From assembly GCA_013336525.1 (NCBI GenBank), contig JAAXTM010000004.1, forward strand, positions 62,001-126,000: DNA of 64,000 nt, read 5' to 3'. Below the pieces are notes generated by a model, which was not told the origin of the DNA, did no database searches, and saw nothing but the letters and a program-made list of their open reading frames with translations. Below are positions 47,651-58,281 of this stretch, piece by piece. The number at the start of each line of letters is the position of its first letter. The first letter of the stretch is position 1. The DNA comes from Geobacteraceae bacterium (GTDB lineage: Bacteria > Desulfobacterota > Desulfuromonadia > Geobacterales > Pseudopelobacteraceae). The position numbers were made by a program, and so were the translations under genes.

Positions 47651-49090
47651 ATGAAATACCAACCTGTCATCGGTCTTGAAGTACATGTCCAGCTCCTGAC
47701 CGACACCAAAATATTCTGCGGTTGTTCGACCAAGTTCGGTGCCGAACCGAACTCCCAGACCTGTCCGGTCTGCCTGGGTCTGCCCGGGGCTCTGCCGGTG
47801 CTCAACAAAAAGGTCGTGGAATTTGCCATCAAAGCGGGCCTCTCCACCAACTGTTCCATCACTCCGCGCAGCATTTTCGCTCGGAAGAATTACTTCTATC
47901 CCGATCTGCCCAAGGGGTACCAGATCAGCCAGTTCGAAGACCCTATCTGTCAGTGGGGATGGCTGGATATCAAGGTAGGGGAGGAGACCAAGCGAATCGG
48001 CATCACCCGCATCCATATGGAAGAAGACGCCGGCAAGCTTGTGCATGGCGAGCTGTCCGGCCCTGGTGATGGTTCGGGTGTAGACCTGAACCGTGCCTGC
48101 ACACCTCTGCTGGAAGTTGTTTCCGAGCCGGATCTGCGTTCATCTGACGAGGCGGTAGCCTATCTTAAACAGTTGCACCAGATCGTAACCTGGCTTGGAA
48201 TATGTGACGGCAACATGGAGGAAGGGAGTTTCCGCTGCGACGCCAACGTGTCGGTCATGCCTGTCGGCTCCGACAAATTGGGCACTCGGGCAGAAATCAA
48301 GAACGTCAACTCCTTTAAATTTGTTAAACTTGCCATCGAATATGAAATCCAGCGGCAAATCGACCTGATTGAGGATGGTGGCACTGTTGTGCAGGAAACC
48401 CGGCTTTTTGACCCTAACAGCGGCAAAACACGTTCAATGCGCAGCAAGGAAGAGGCTCACGATTACCGTTATTTCCCGGATCCCGACCTTGTCCCGCTGG
48501 TTATCAGCGAACAGTGGATAGAGCGCTCGCGCGGGGAGCTTCCTGAGCTTCCGGAACAACGGCAGCAACGCTTCATGGCCGAGCTGGGGCTGCCTCCCTA
48601 CGACGCCGAAGTTCTGACCGCGTGCAGGGCGCTGGCTGATTATTTCGAAGCCGGGGTTGCAGCTGGCGGCAATGCCAAGGCGGTAGGCAACTGGGTTATG
48701 GGCGAAATAACGCGGGCCCTGAATGACAGTGGTACATCAATTGAAACATGCCCGGTATCCCCTGAACAATTGGCGGAGTTATTGAAGCTGATCGACAACG
48801 GCACCATTTCGGGCAAGATTGCCAAAACGGTTTTCGATGAGATGTGGCGCAGCGGCAAGGCGCCGCAAGCCATCGTCGAAGAGCAGGGGTTGATACAGGT
48901 ATCCGACAGCGGTGCTATCGAAGGCATAATTGATGAAATAATAGCTGCCAATGCCGGACAGGTAGAAGAGTATCGAGGCGGCAAGGAAAAAGTATTTGGT
49001 TTTTTTGTCGGTCAGGTCATGAAAGCCAGCAAAGGAAAAGCCAACCCTACCGTAGTTAACGAACTGCTGCTTAACAAATTAAAGGGGTAG
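47651..49090 (+). CDS. gatB: GatB amidotransferase subunit
   Basis: A 479-residue GatB. It has the cradle domain with IGLEVHVQL, a zinc-site cluster FCGCSTKFG and CPVCLGLPG, the kinase-like region RADANVSV-type RCDANVSV, and the C-terminal YqeY-like tail. It transamidates misacylated tRNA. Third gene of the complete gatCAB operon. Confidence 0.98.
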   Translation: MKYQPVIGLEVHVQLLTDTKIFCGCSTKFGAEPNSQTCPVCLGLPGALPVLNKKVVEFAIKAGLSTNCSITPRSIFARKNYFYPDLPKGYQISQFEDPICQWGWLDIKVGEETKRIGITRIHMEEDAGKLVHGELSGPGDGSGVDLNRACTPLLEVVSEPDLRSSDEAVAYLKQLHQIVTWLGICDGNMEEGSFRCDANVSVMPVGSDKLGTRAEIKNVNSFKFVKLAIEYEIQRQIDLIEDGGTVVQETRLFDPNSGKTRSMRSKEEAHDYRYFPDPDLVPLVISEQWIERSRGELPELPEQRQQRFMAELGLPPYDAEVLTACRALADYFEAGVAAGGNAKAVGNWVMGEITRALNDSGTSIETCPVSPEQLAELLKLIDNGTISGKIAKTVFDEMWRSGKAPQAIVEEQGLIQVSDSGAIEGIIDEIIAANAGQVEEYRGGKEKVFGFFVGQVMKASKGKANPTVVNELLLNKLKG

Positions 49091-49100
49091 GAGGTTTGCT

Positions 49101-49463
49101 ATGAGCCGGACCGTGATGATTGTCGACGACTCCCTTTTCATGCGCAAGATTCTGCGCGGGATTCTTGTCGAAAAGGGGTACATCGTGGTGGCCGAGGCGG
49201 CAAGCGGCATAGAAACCATGAAGAACCTGCACACCAAGCATCCGGATATTATAATATTGGACATCATTCTGCCCGATTCTAACGGTCTTGACCTTTTGGA
49301 ATCAATTATCAGTGCTTGTCCCGACTCTAGGATTGTTGTCTGCTCTTCGATAGGGCAGGCACAGGTCATCCAGAAATCGCTTGACCTGGGTGCCAAGGCT
49401 TTTATCCAGAAACCGTTTACCCCCGAGAAGGTTGCCGAAGTGCTCGAAAACCTGGAGTATTGA
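49101..49463 (+). CDS. CheY-like receiver protein
   Basis: A 120-residue single receiver. Acidic pair D9/D10, phospho-acceptor D54 (ILDIILPDSNG), and the conserved lysine in FIQKPF. No output domain. It starts 10 bases after gatB and precedes a CheA-like kinase by 3 bases, so they form a pair. Confidence 0.93.
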   Translation: MSRTVMIVDDSLFMRKILRGILVEKGYIVVAEAASGIETMKNLHTKHPDIIILDIILPDSNGLDLLESIISACPDSRIVVCSSIGQAQVIQKSLDLGAKAFIQKPFTPEKVAEVLENLEY

Positions 49464-49466
49464 CCA

Positions 49467-51089
49467 ATGGACATGTCCCTCTATCGGGATCTGTTCGTTT
49501 CTGAATCCCGCAGCCATCTTTCCGCATTCAGTGAACTGATTGTACACCTCGAAGAATCTCCAGATGACCCCGCTGCGATTGATGAGCTATTCCGCCATGC
49601 CCATTCCATGAAAGGGATGGCTGCGACTATGGGTTATGATCAGATAGTGGGGATAGCACATGCCATGGAGGATCTTCTGGGCCGGATTCGCAGTGGAGAA
49701 TTCCAGCTGTTCCCGGCTCTTACAGACATCCTGCTGGCAGGTAGTGACGCACTTGCACGTCTGGTTTCAGGGATTGAATCGGGGGACGAACTTGAAGATA
49801 CCACAGCGCTGCTCGAACGCATCGTAACATTTGATCCCTCCGATAAAGCGCACACTAATCCTCCGCCCGCCTTGCCACCACAAGGGGCTGATAAAGCTCT
49901 GGTCACACCTGCTGTGCCACATCAATTCAGGCGAACTGATTCCTTCAAGAGTATCCGCATCAAAACCGAAACTCTTGACCAGTTGGTCAATATAACCGGA
50001 GAGTTGATTACCAATCGCTACCGTATGGCTGAATCCATCCGTATGGCCGATGCAGTTGAATGCCGGGAACCTCTCCATCAGCTTACTGCGCTGTTACGAA
50101 CTCTGCGCGATGAGGTCTTTAAAGCGCGCATGCTGCCGTTTTCCTTTATAGCCGATCGGTTTCCGCGTCTGGTACGTGACCTGGCACGTAAACAGGGAAA
50201 AGAGGTTCATTTCCAGCTTGAAGGAAAAGAGATCGAACTGGACCGCGGCATTCTGGAGGAAATCACCGAACCGATTGTCCATATCCTTCGTAATGCTGTC
50301 GATCATGGCCTGGAGACGGCCGATGAAAGAGTGCTGGCGGGCAAACCATTTGGCGGCACGATAACATTGGCAGTCTGCCGTGACAAAGACCATGTTGAAA
50401 TAATAATTAGCGACGACGGTCGTGGCATGGACCCTGAACTTCTTAAGCTAAAGGCTGTAGAAAAGGGGATTATCTCCTCAGAACAGGCTTCTCAGATGGT
50501 TCCGGAAGAAGCTTATCAGCTGATCTGCAAACCGGGATTTTCTACCGCTGCGACCGTTACTGATATTTCCGGGCGTGGTGTTGGCATGGACGCCGTGCGA
50601 GAGGCCGTGCATGCGCTGGCCGGGGTTATAACCATCAAGTCACAGCGCGGCCTGGGGAGTCGTTTTGTCATGCGGCTGCCGATAACGGTTTCGATCATTC
50701 ATGCTCTGATAGTCCAGTGTGGCCCGTTTGAGATCGCGTTTCCGTTGACTGTTGTCAAGAGGACTCTGGAGCTGAAGCGAACAGAAATACGCAAAGAATC
50801 CGGCGGTTCTACGATAATTTCGGAAGATCACTCACTCCGTCTCCGGAGCCTTCGGCATGCGCTGTACCTAACTGAGTTACCAGAAAATGATGACGATCTT
50901 CTGCCGATCGTGATCTGTGATGTAGGCGGCATTTTGCTGGCTTTCAGCGCTGATAGTATATCCGGCCAGCAGGAGATTTTTGTCCGCCCCCTCCGTTCTC
51001 CGCTTTCACACCTGCGGGGGTTCAGCGGGGCAACCGTTACAGGTGACGGACGGGTGCTGTTTGTGGCGGATGCCAGCGCATTGGCCTGA
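49467..51089 (+). CDS. CheA-like histidine kinase without a P2 domain
   Basis: A 540-residue CheA. An Hpt domain has H46 in HAHSMKG, then a Pro-rich linker, dimerisation helices, an HATPase with N-box ILRNAVDHGLE and G-boxes DDGRGMD, FSTAATVTDISGRGVGMD, and a C-terminal CheW-like domain. There is no CheY/CheB-binding P2 domain between Hpt and dimerisation helices. With the small receiver it could be a minimal signalling pair; no receptor, CheW or CheR lies nearby. Confidence 0.88.
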   Translation: MDMSLYRDLFVSESRSHLSAFSELIVHLEESPDDPAAIDELFRHAHSMKGMAATMGYDQIVGIAHAMEDLLGRIRSGEFQLFPALTDILLAGSDALARLVSGIESGDELEDTTALLERIVTFDPSDKAHTNPPPALPPQGADKALVTPAVPHQFRRTDSFKSIRIKTETLDQLVNITGELITNRYRMAESIRMADAVECREPLHQLTALLRTLRDEVFKARMLPFSFIADRFPRLVRDLARKQGKEVHFQLEGKEIELDRGILEEITEPIVHILRNAVDHGLETADERVLAGKPFGGTITLAVCRDKDHVEIIISDDGRGMDPELLKLKAVEKGIISSEQASQMVPEEAYQLICKPGFSTAATVTDISGRGVGMDAVREAVHALAGVITIKSQRGLGSRFVMRLPITVSIIHALIVQCGPFEIAFPLTVVKRTLELKRTEIRKESGGSTIISEDHSLRLRSLRHALYLTELPENDDDLLPIVICDVGGILLAFSADSISGQQEIFVRPLRSPLSHLRGFSGATVTGDGRVLFVADASALA

Positions 51090-51248
51090 TGAAACAGACT
51101 GAACACTGCTATTAGTCGTTGTGGGCGCTGACATTGAACGGTTGCGGCGGACGCTCATATATGTCAGTATCGCACTCATTTTATGCAGCAGTTGTTTTAG
51201 TACCAGAACCATTTATTCAAACTGCAGATATGAGGAAGGTATCAACTA

Positions 51249-51959
51249 ATGTTCAGAATGTTTATGATATGTGTACTGGTATCGCTTTTCACAAATCCGC
51301 TTTCAGCTGCATCAACTCCGGCTTCTCTCAAGGATGTTGTCTCCGCCCTTGAAAAAGGTTATGCCGGCTTGCAGGATGTACAGGCTGATTTTTCACAGAA
51401 GACCACCATTGCTGCTGTCAATCGTGAGCAGAAGGGGAGTGGCGAGGTTTTACTGAAACGCCCGGCGTCGTCAACCGCCATGTTCCGCTTCAACTACTCC
51501 AAGCCGAAACAGCAGATCATCTCCAACGGCAAGCAGGTCTGGTTTTATACACCGGAAAGCAAGCAGGTGCTGGTAAATAGCGTCGCCGCCATGTTCGCCG
51601 GGGGCAACTCCATCGCCATGTCATACCTGACCGGCCTAGGGCATGTCTCACGCGATTTTGAAATAACTTTAGCTGCTGAGAAGCAAGACAAAAGCGGCAA
51701 CTATCAACTTGAATTGGTCCCGAAAAAAGTAAGCCCTGTTCTGACCAGACTCCAGCTGACAGTGTCCTCCGAAGCGGTTGAACAGATGCGGGCGTCCGGA
51801 GAGGTCAGAAACATTTTCCCGATTGTTTCCTCTATTGTTCACGACGCCGGTGGCAACCGGACCCGTATCGACTACAGCCGGGCGCGGGTCAACAAAGGGC
51901 TGTCAGACGGAAAGTTCAACTTTAAGATTCCGGAAGGGGTCGAGGTTATAAAACAATAA
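51249..51959 (+). CDS. lolA: Outer-membrane lipoprotein carrier LolA
   Basis: A 236-residue exported protein (signal peptide to about LSAAS, residue 22). It has the LolA pattern GLQDVQADFSQKT and MFRFNYSKPKQQIISNGKQVWFYTPESKQV in part. It shuttles lipoproteins through the periplasm. Followed 18 bases later by yajQ. Confidence 0.9.
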   Translation: MFRMFMICVLVSLFTNPLSAASTPASLKDVVSALEKGYAGLQDVQADFSQKTTIAAVNREQKGSGEVLLKRPASSTAMFRFNYSKPKQQIISNGKQVWFYTPESKQVLVNSVAAMFAGGNSIAMSYLTGLGHVSRDFEITLAAEKQDKSGNYQLELVPKKVSPVLTRLQLTVSSEAVEQMRASGEVRNIFPIVSSIVHDAGGNRTRIDYSRARVNKGLSDGKFNFKIPEGVEVIKQ

Positions 51960-51977
51960 AAATGTGGAGGTTTAGTT

Positions 51978-52463
51978 ATGCCGTCATTCGACATTGTGTC
52001 AAAAGTAGATATGCAGGAAGTCGACAACGCCGTAAATCAGGCGATCAAAGAGATCAGCCAGCGCTATGATTTCAAGGGTTCCAAATGCCAGATCACGCCG
52101 GAGAAGGACTCAGTCAAGATTCTCGCGGACGATGACTACAAGCTTAAGGCGGTCGTGGACGTACTGCAGTCCAAGTTCATGAAGCGAAATATATCGATCA
52201 AAGCGCTACAGTACGGCAAGGTCGAGCAGGCGTCAGGAGGCATGGTGCGCCAGATCATCACCGTCCAGCAGGGGATTTCCAAGGAGAAAGCCAAGGACAT
52301 CACCAATGCCATCAAAGAGAGCAAACTCAAGGTGCAGGCCCAGATTCAGGACGATCAGGTGCGCGTGACCGGTAAGAACCGTGATGATCTTCAGGATGCG
52401 ATCCAGCTGCTGAAGGGTAAGGATCTGGACGTTGAGATGCAGTTTACTAATTTCAGAGAGTAG
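51978..52463 (+). CDS. yajQ: YajQ-family cyclic di-GMP/nucleotide-binding protein
   Basis: A 161-residue protein beginning [26 protein letters not shown] in part and having the YajQ pattern [10 protein letters not shown] and [14 protein letters not shown] in part. The family has two ferredoxin-like folds and binds c-di-GMP in some members. GGAGG precedes the ATG. Confidence 0.93.
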   Translation: MPSFDIVSKVDMQEVDNAVNQAIKEISQRYDFKGSKCQITPEKDSVKILADDDYKLKAVVDVLQSKFMKRNISIKALQYGKVEQASGGMVRQIITVQQGISKEKAKDITNAIKESKLKVQAQIQDDQVRVTGKNRDDLQDAIQLLKGKDLDVEMQFTNFRE

Positions 52464-52476
52464 AACGAGGGATATT

Positions 52477-53823
52477 TTGAGCGAAATCATAAAACAAAAA
52501 GTAAGCATGGTCAGCCTCGGCTGCCCGAAAAACCTTGTGGATGCCGAAGTTATGCTGGGTGTGCTCTCGAAGCGGGATTACGAGATTACCATGGACGAGA
52601 AGGATGCCGATGTTATTATCGTCAATACCTGTTCCTTCATAAAAGAGGCTAAACAGGAGAGTATTGACGCGATTCTTGATCTTGCCGAACGCAAGCATGA
52701 CGGGCGCTGCCATACTCTGATCGTATCCGGCTGCTTGCCGCAGCGCTATCAGGAGGAGTTGGCCAAGGAATTGCCGGAGGTCGATATCTTCATCGGCACC
52801 GGTGACTATCCACGCATTGCCGAGATTCTCGCCGAAAAGAGCGGCACGGAAGGTCAGCTCCGCTATATCGGCGATCCAGATTTTATCTATGACGAAACAC
52901 TGCCCCGCCTGAACTCGTCTCCGGCCTGGTTTTCATACCTCAAGATCGGTGAGGGATGCTCCAACTGCTGTTCATACTGCATTATCCCCAAACTGCGCGG
53001 GGCCTACCGCTCGCGGCCGGTTGACGCCCTGGTGGCAGAGGCGGAGCGATTGGTCGCCCGCGGGGTCAAGGAAATAAACGTCATCTCCCAGGACATAACC
53101 CGTTACGGTAGTGACATGAATGACGGCACTACGCTGGAAACGCTCGTCCGGCGTTTGGCCAAGATCGACGGTCTGCGCTGGATACGACTGCTCTACGCAT
53201 ATCCTGACGGAATCACCGATGATCTGATCGCCCTGATTCGCGATGAGCCAAAGGTCTGCAAGTATCTGGACATTCCGATTCAGCATATCTCCGATCCTGT
53301 GTTGAAGGCGATGAAGCGTAGGAGTTCTGAACAGCAGATTCGTGATCTGATCGCCAAGCTGAGGAGTGAAATCCCCGGAATTGCCCTGCGTACATCGCTG
53401 ATCGTCGGTTTTCCGGGCGAAACCATTGAAGACTTCACAACGCTGACCGCCTTTGTCGAGCAGACCCGCTTCGATCGTCTGGGGGTCTTCTGTTATTCGA
53501 GAGAAGAGGGAACTCCGGCCGCTGAATTACCGGATCAGGTTTCTGAGCGGGTTAAACGGGAACGCTATCGTAAACTGATGCGTGCCCAGGCGCGTCTTTC
53601 CTTCCGTCATAACCGCACGCTGATAGGTACAACCGAACAGGTTATTGTTGAAGGGTACAGTGAGGAGACAGAGCTTCTGCTCAAAGGAAGGTCCTCCCGC
53701 CAGGCACCCGACATCGACGGCCAGGTTTATATCACCTCCGGGAATGCTGATATAGGCGACATTGTCACGCTCAAGATAACTGACTCATCGGATTATGACC
53801 TGATCGGCGAAATGGTCGAATAG
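52477..53823 (+). CDS. rimO: Ribosomal protein S12 methylthiotransferase
   Basis: A 448-residue protein. UPF0004 domain with [10 protein letters not shown], a radical SAM motif CSNCCSYC, and a C-terminal TRAM domain. It adds a methylthio group to Asp88/89 of S12. The start is a TTG at 52477, 6 bases after CGAGGG; no ATG exists before the conserved [11 protein letters not shown]. Confidence 0.94.
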   Translation: MSEIIKQKVSMVSLGCPKNLVDAEVMLGVLSKRDYEITMDEKDADVIIVNTCSFIKEAKQESIDAILDLAERKHDGRCHTLIVSGCLPQRYQEELAKELPEVDIFIGTGDYPRIAEILAEKSGTEGQLRYIGDPDFIYDETLPRLNSSPAWFSYLKIGEGCSNCCSYCIIPKLRGAYRSRPVDALVAEAERLVARGVKEINVISQDITRYGSDMNDGTTLETLVRRLAKIDGLRWIRLLYAYPDGITDDLIALIRDEPKVCKYLDIPIQHISDPVLKAMKRRSSEQQIRDLIAKLRSEIPGIALRTSLIVGFPGETIEDFTTLTAFVEQTRFDRLGVFCYSREEGTPAAELPDQVSERVKRERYRKLMRAQARLSFRHNRTLIGTTEQVIVEGYSEETELLLKGRSSRQAPDIDGQVYITSGNADIGDIVTLKITDSSDYDLIGEMVE

Positions 53824-53833
53824 CCGGTCGCCC

Positions 53834-55246
53834 ATGAGACTTAATGCCAAGCTGATCATCATCATGCTCTCCCTGCTGGTCCTGGCGATGCTGACACTAT
53901 TCATCCTCAACCAGTATGCCCAGACCGCCTTGGTGAAAGAAATTCAGGACAGCTCCCAGGAAATATCCAAGGCTGTCCAGATGAGTATCGAGGATCTCAC
54001 CTCCAGCACCGAGACCTCCCGTTTGACCGATTACCTGATAAAAGCCCGTGAAAAGGGTATCAACGAGATCAATATCATCAATACGGAGGGGGAAATCATC
54101 GACTCCTCCGATCCTGACAAGATCGGCAAGAAGCGCGAACTTAAAAAACTGGAGAAGGGGGTTCACGCGGTGCAGCGTCCGGTCGGCGGCGCGGTGCTCT
54201 CCCAGAAGCCTTATGAAGTGGTAGTGCCGGTCATTGTCGGTGATGAACAGCTCGGGTACGTCCAGATCAACATGCTGCTGGATAATATCAGTGATATACA
54301 GCGGGCCAACTTCATTCGACGCCTGTTTGCAACCGGCATGGTTTTCACCGTCGGCATCGCCCTGATTATCTTTCTCGCCCGTCGCTATACGACCCCGATA
54401 AAAAACATGGTTGAGGACTTCAAGCTGGTCTCGTCCGGCGACCTGTCGGTGACCATTCCGGTCGAGAGCAACGACGAGATTGGCGAGATGGCTGTCGGCT
54501 TCAATAACATGGTTGAAAAACTTCGGGAGCGGGAAGCGCTGGAAAAACGTCTCTATGAAGCAGAACATCTATCGCGTGTCGGCCAGCTGGCCTCCGGTAT
54601 CGCCCATGAGATCAGGAACCCTCTTAACTATATCAGTCTGGCGATTGACCACCTCAAAACCGAGATGCTTCCCTGCTGCGGTGACAAGTACTCCGAACTG
54701 ACAGAATTAACGGAAAAGATCAAGGAAGAGGTTCGCCGCGCTAATTACATGGTGGTGAACTTTATGAACTACGGTCGGCCACTTAAGCTGCGCCGTACTC
54801 AGGTCATCTATCGGGAGCTGCTTGGCAAGGTATTGCCGGTTCTGCAGGACAGATTAACTGAGCAGCATATAACGGTCATTCAGCAGCTTCCTGCTGATCT
54901 TCCACCACTTTGGATCGATGGCGAACTGTTTCGCAACTGTATCCTCAACTTCGTTACTAACGCCTCTCAGGCAATGCCGGAGGGGGGCACTATCACTCTG
55001 GGAGCACTGTTTGATGATGGCCAGATAAAACTTACCTTCAGCGATCAGGGAAGTGGCATATCCCCGGACGATATTAGCAAAATATTTCAGCCATATTTTA
55101 CTACCAAGGATGTTGGTATCGGTCTCGGCTTGGCAATTACGGAACGAATTATCAAGGAGCATGGCGGTTCAATAATTGTTGAAAGCACAGTAGGCGCAGG
55201 AACCACCATTACCGTTTCCTTGCCGCAGCAAGCGACGGAGACTTGA
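53834..55246 (+). CDS. Membrane sensor histidine kinase
   Basis: A 470-residue kinase. Two membrane segments (about 8-28 and 160-182) flank a periplasmic sensor; HAMP follows (TPIKNMVEDFKLVSSGDLSV), then HisKA with IAHEIRNPLNYI and HATPase (N-box NFVTNASQAMPEG, GSGISPDDISKIFQPYFTTK). It feeds the sigma-54 activator encoded 14 bases later. Signal unknown. Confidence 0.93.
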   Translation: MRLNAKLIIIMLSLLVLAMLTLFILNQYAQTALVKEIQDSSQEISKAVQMSIEDLTSSTETSRLTDYLIKAREKGINEINIINTEGEIIDSSDPDKIGKKRELKKLEKGVHAVQRPVGGAVLSQKPYEVVVPVIVGDEQLGYVQINMLLDNISDIQRANFIRRLFATGMVFTVGIALIIFLARRYTTPIKNMVEDFKLVSSGDLSVTIPVESNDEIGEMAVGFNNMVEKLREREALEKRLYEAEHLSRVGQLASGIAHEIRNPLNYISLAIDHLKTEMLPCCGDKYSELTELTEKIKEEVRRANYMVVNFMNYGRPLKLRRTQVIYRELLGKVLPVLQDRLTEQHITVIQQLPADLPPLWIDGELFRNCILNFVTNASQAMPEGGTITLGALFDDGQIKLTFSDQGSGISPDDISKIFQPYFTTKDVGIGLGLAITERIIKEHGGSIIVESTVGAGTTITVSLPQQATET

Positions 55247-55260
55247 AAAATTGAGGAATT

Positions 55261-56646
55261 ATGAAAAGTAGCGGCAGCATACTGATAGTAGATGATGAAA
55301 AAGGACAGCGAGATATTCTTAACCTGATCCTGAAAAAAGAGGGTTACGACGTCGTTGATGTGACCGGCGTACGCGAAGCGCTGGAGCAGCTGGAAAAGCG
55401 CGAGTTTGATCTGATCATGACCGATCTCAAGATGCAGGGACAGAGTGGACTTGACCTGCTGGAAAAAGTGCTTGCCGACGACCCGCAGCAATGCATTGTC
55501 ATGATGACGGCCCACGGCTCTGTTGATTCAGCCGTGGAGGCGATGCGCAAAGGGGCCTTCGATTATCTAGAGAAACCGCTGGAGCGTGACAATCTGGTTT
55601 TGACCCTGCGGCGGGCCTTCGAGCGTATCGATCTGCTGCGAGAAAACCGGGTGCTGCAGAAACGGATCGAAGCAATTGCAACAATACCCAATATGCAGGG
55701 TGATCATCCAAAAATGAAGGAGGTTTTTAGAATTGTTGCCAAGATCGCCCCTTCAAATTCAACCGTCCTGATTGTAGGAGAATCAGGAACCGGTAAAGAG
55801 CTGATTGCCAGGGCCATTCATGAAGGAAGTCCGCGGCGCGATAAGCCTTTTATCGCCATAAACTGCGCCGCCATTCCTGACACCCTGATTGAAAGTGAGC
55901 TGTTCGGCCACGAAAAAGGGAGCTTTACCGGTGCCAATGCACGCGAGATAGGTATTTTCGAGGCGGCCGACGGCGGTACGGTGTTCCTTGATGAGATCGG
56001 TGAGATGAACGTCGCCATGCAGGCCAAGCTGTTACGTGCCATCCAGGAAAAGGAGGTTCGTCGGGTGGGTGGAAAAGTCAATATCGCGCTGGACGTACGC
56101 TTGGTCTCGGCAACCAACAAAGAGCTCGAACAGGAGATAAAAAAAGGGACTTTCCGTGAGGACCTGTTCTACCGGCTGAACGTAATCCGCGTCAATCTTC
56201 CCCCGCTGCGCGAGAGGGGAAGTGATATCAAAACTCTGGCAGAATTTTTTCTTGAAAGATACAGCAAGGCGGCGGGAATTACGATGGACGGTATTTCGAA
56301 ACAAACGCTGAAGCTGTTGATGAACTACAGCTGGCCGGGCAATGTGCGACAATTGGAGTCGGTTATTGAGCGTTCGATCCTGATGGCAGAAAGTAACTAT
56401 ATTGAACCGGGTGACCTTCCGACCGAAATAACCGCCTGCGGTTCACTGGCTGGAGGTATTAATTTTGATCTTCCGGCAGAGGGGATAGATTTCGAAGCGC
56501 TCGAAAAAGGGTTGATCATAAAGGCGATGGAGCGCGCGGAATGGGTTATAGGCAAGGCTGCGCCGCTTCTGGGGATGAGTTACAAAACACTGCAGTACCG
56601 TCTGGACAAGTTCGAAATTGAGCGCCCGGATAAGAAAACAAGATAG
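55261..56646 (+). CDS. Sigma-54-dependent response regulator (NtrC type)
   Basis: A 461-residue regulator. Receiver with D11/D12 and phosphosite D55; AAA+ domain with Walker A GESGTGKE, a GSFTGA loop (GAFTGA variant) and VFLDEIGEM; HTH_8 at the C-terminus. It should drive sigma-54 promoters on phosphorylation by the neighbouring kinase. Target genes not identified here. Confidence 0.95.
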   Translation: MKSSGSILIVDDEKGQRDILNLILKKEGYDVVDVTGVREALEQLEKREFDLIMTDLKMQGQSGLDLLEKVLADDPQQCIVMMTAHGSVDSAVEAMRKGAFDYLEKPLERDNLVLTLRRAFERIDLLRENRVLQKRIEAIATIPNMQGDHPKMKEVFRIVAKIAPSNSTVLIVGESGTGKELIARAIHEGSPRRDKPFIAINCAAIPDTLIESELFGHEKGSFTGANAREIGIFEAADGGTVFLDEIGEMNVAMQAKLLRAIQEKEVRRVGGKVNIALDVRLVSATNKELEQEIKKGTFREDLFYRLNVIRVNLPPLRERGSDIKTLAEFFLERYSKAAGITMDGISKQTLKLLMNYSWPGNVRQLESVIERSILMAESNYIEPGDLPTEITACGSLAGGINFDLPAEGIDFEALEKGLIIKAMERAEWVIGKAAPLLGMSYKTLQYRLDKFEIERPDKKTR

Positions 56647-56663
56647 ACTACAAGGCCTTTTAA

Positions 56664-56786
56664 TTCCAATTCCAGATCAAAACGCCCTCTTCGTTGGCTC
56701 GTCTTCGGCTCCTTAGCATACTGGTTGTATGCCTTCGTCGCCTCAATCCTCGCCGCCTTGACTGCATCTTTGATTTGAAATTGGTA
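56664..56786. repeat. Geobacter-type interspersed repeat (translates as AVKAARIEATKAYNQYAKEP)
   Basis: Inverted ends TTCCAATTCCAGATCAAA (56664-56681) and TTTGATTTGAAATTGGTA (56769-56786) enclose a conserved coding-like core read on the minus strand. It abuts repeat copy 3. No gene. Confidence 0.7.
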
Positions 56787-56787
56787 T

Positions 56788-56879
56788 AACACGGAGAACA
56801 CTGAGAAAGCCAAGACAAAGAGCTTAATGTCATTGGGGTTAAATCATACATCTGTTTGCTTTTGACTCTCTCCGTGTTA
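56788..56879. repeat. Interspersed palindromic repeat, copy 3
   Basis: Core AGAGCTTAATGTCATTGGGG then TTAAATCATACATCTGTTTG closely matches copy 1 (23585-23700). The ends CACGGAGAACACTGAGAAAG and CTCTCCGTGTTATTCAG are inverted. It lies between the response regulator and the BamA-type gene. Confidence 0.75.
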
Positions 56880-56892
56880 TTCAGTTTCAAGT

Positions 56893-58164
56893 TTAAAACG
56901 GATACCCCAAACCAACAAACACCGCCGGCCCATCTTTGCCGACACCCAGATCCAGCCTGCCGACAATATTCGGGCGTACTATCGCGCGGAAACCAATGCC
57001 AGGATTAAACTCAAAGTTGGAGCCACTGACTTTGTCAAGCGACTCCATTACGGCACCCAAGTCTACAAAGGGTGCTACTTCCCAATCTGCAGTCACACCA
57101 AACACCTCCCAGCGGAATAGTCGGATGCGCTCTTCCAGATTGCAGAGCAAAAAACTGTTATCGATAAAGCGATTGCGGCCGTATCCCCGCAGAGTGGATT
57201 CACCTCCAAGGATACTTCGTTCCAGAAACGGGACGTCATTACCGAGGGTTTGATTGTACATAAGGCGGAAAACACTGATGTAGCGGGCATTACTGACCGG
57301 TATAAATCCCTTGGCTTCAACCTCATAATGCCGGTAATTGGCAGCCCCGCCGGTGTCTCTCATTGTCGGCTCAAATGAAATCCTGGTATAGCCGCCAAAT
57401 GTGGGTGTGTCACGATTATCAAGAGTACTGTATACGAGAGAAACGCGTAGTGCATGGGTTGTAAAGCCGTCTATGCCCGGTACGTCTGCTGACGAAAACT
57501 TGTCTTTAATATCAGGTAGTGTACTAAAAGCACCTCTGCGAATTCTGACATCACGGAAGCGATCTCCAAAGGCGGCCTGAAAGTGTTTTCCAATCTTGTA
57601 ACCGGCAGAAACGTTATAACCCAGTTCCTCATTGGCATAATTTGTTTCCATCTGCTGAGGACTTTTGGCATTAAAGCCGAAAAAACGTGAAGAGCCGTCT
57701 GCCAATTTAAAGAAGAAGCCGTTCAGTTCAAGTTTGTTGTCGAGCAGAGAGCTCTCTCTGACACGCAGTTCATAATCATGGTTTACCTTTTCAGACTTTG
57801 AAATGTTGAATTCAAAATTCCGCGCGGCAGTTGGATAATAAGCACCGTAAAATGAACCTGTAACACCAAAATTGTCGTTGTAGGTTATCTGGGGGGCCAG
57901 CAATGTCGTAACTTCTTCCCACTTGTTATGGAACAGAAAAGCCGTCAAAGCGCCGCTTGTGATTCCTTCGTTGGGGCTTGAAGCTATTACCGGCAACGGT
58001 ATTGTCACCAGTTTTACCATGTTCTCGTTGGCATCGTTGACCAAAGGCAGGTATAAACTTTCACGGGGAATGTGGCTGGTACACCCTAGCAACAGCAACG
58101 AGCTTACATAGAGTATGATGTGAAGAGGGCAGAACGTTCTGATGGTTGAAATGATCATATTCAT
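56893..58164 (-). CDS. BamA/D15-type outer-membrane barrel, no POTRA domain
   Basis: A 423-residue protein. Its signal has a lipobox-like LLLGCTS early on, then a beta-barrel with STLRGYGRNRF (D15/Omp85 signature) and the C-terminal aromatic ending LGYPF. No POTRA domain is seen in the short N-terminal region, unlike BamA or TamA. It may be a secretion or surface-antigen barrel. The start (58164) is uncertain; an ATG at 58182 is possible. Confidence 0.75.
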   Translation of the reverse strand: MNMIISTIRTFCPLHIILYVSSLLLLGCTSHIPRESLYLPLVNDANENMVKLVTIPLPVIASSPNEGITSGALTAFLFHNKWEEVTTLLAPQITYNDNFGVTGSFYGAYYPTAARNFEFNISKSEKVNHDYELRVRESSLLDNKLELNGFFFKLADGSSRFFGFNAKSPQQMETNYANEELGYNVSAGYKIGKHFQAAFGDRFRDVRIRRGAFSTLPDIKDKFSSADVPGIDGFTTHALRVSLVYSTLDNRDTPTFGGYTRISFEPTMRDTGGAANYRHYEVEAKGFIPVSNARYISVFRLMYNQTLGNDVPFLERSILGGESTLRGYGRNRFIDNSFLLCNLEERIRLFRWEVFGVTADWEVAPFVDLGAVMESLDKVSGSNFEFNPGIGFRAIVRPNIVGRLDLGVGKDGPAVFVGLGYPF

Positions 58165-58281
58165 GGAGGTTTCTTGTAACATTGAGTACAGATTAGTGTC
58201 AATTGTCTTGCTGGCTGGCCTGTTTTTGCGTAATATTTGCACCTGTTGTCGCATCTAACATTCTCTTTCCGGAGCAAAATC

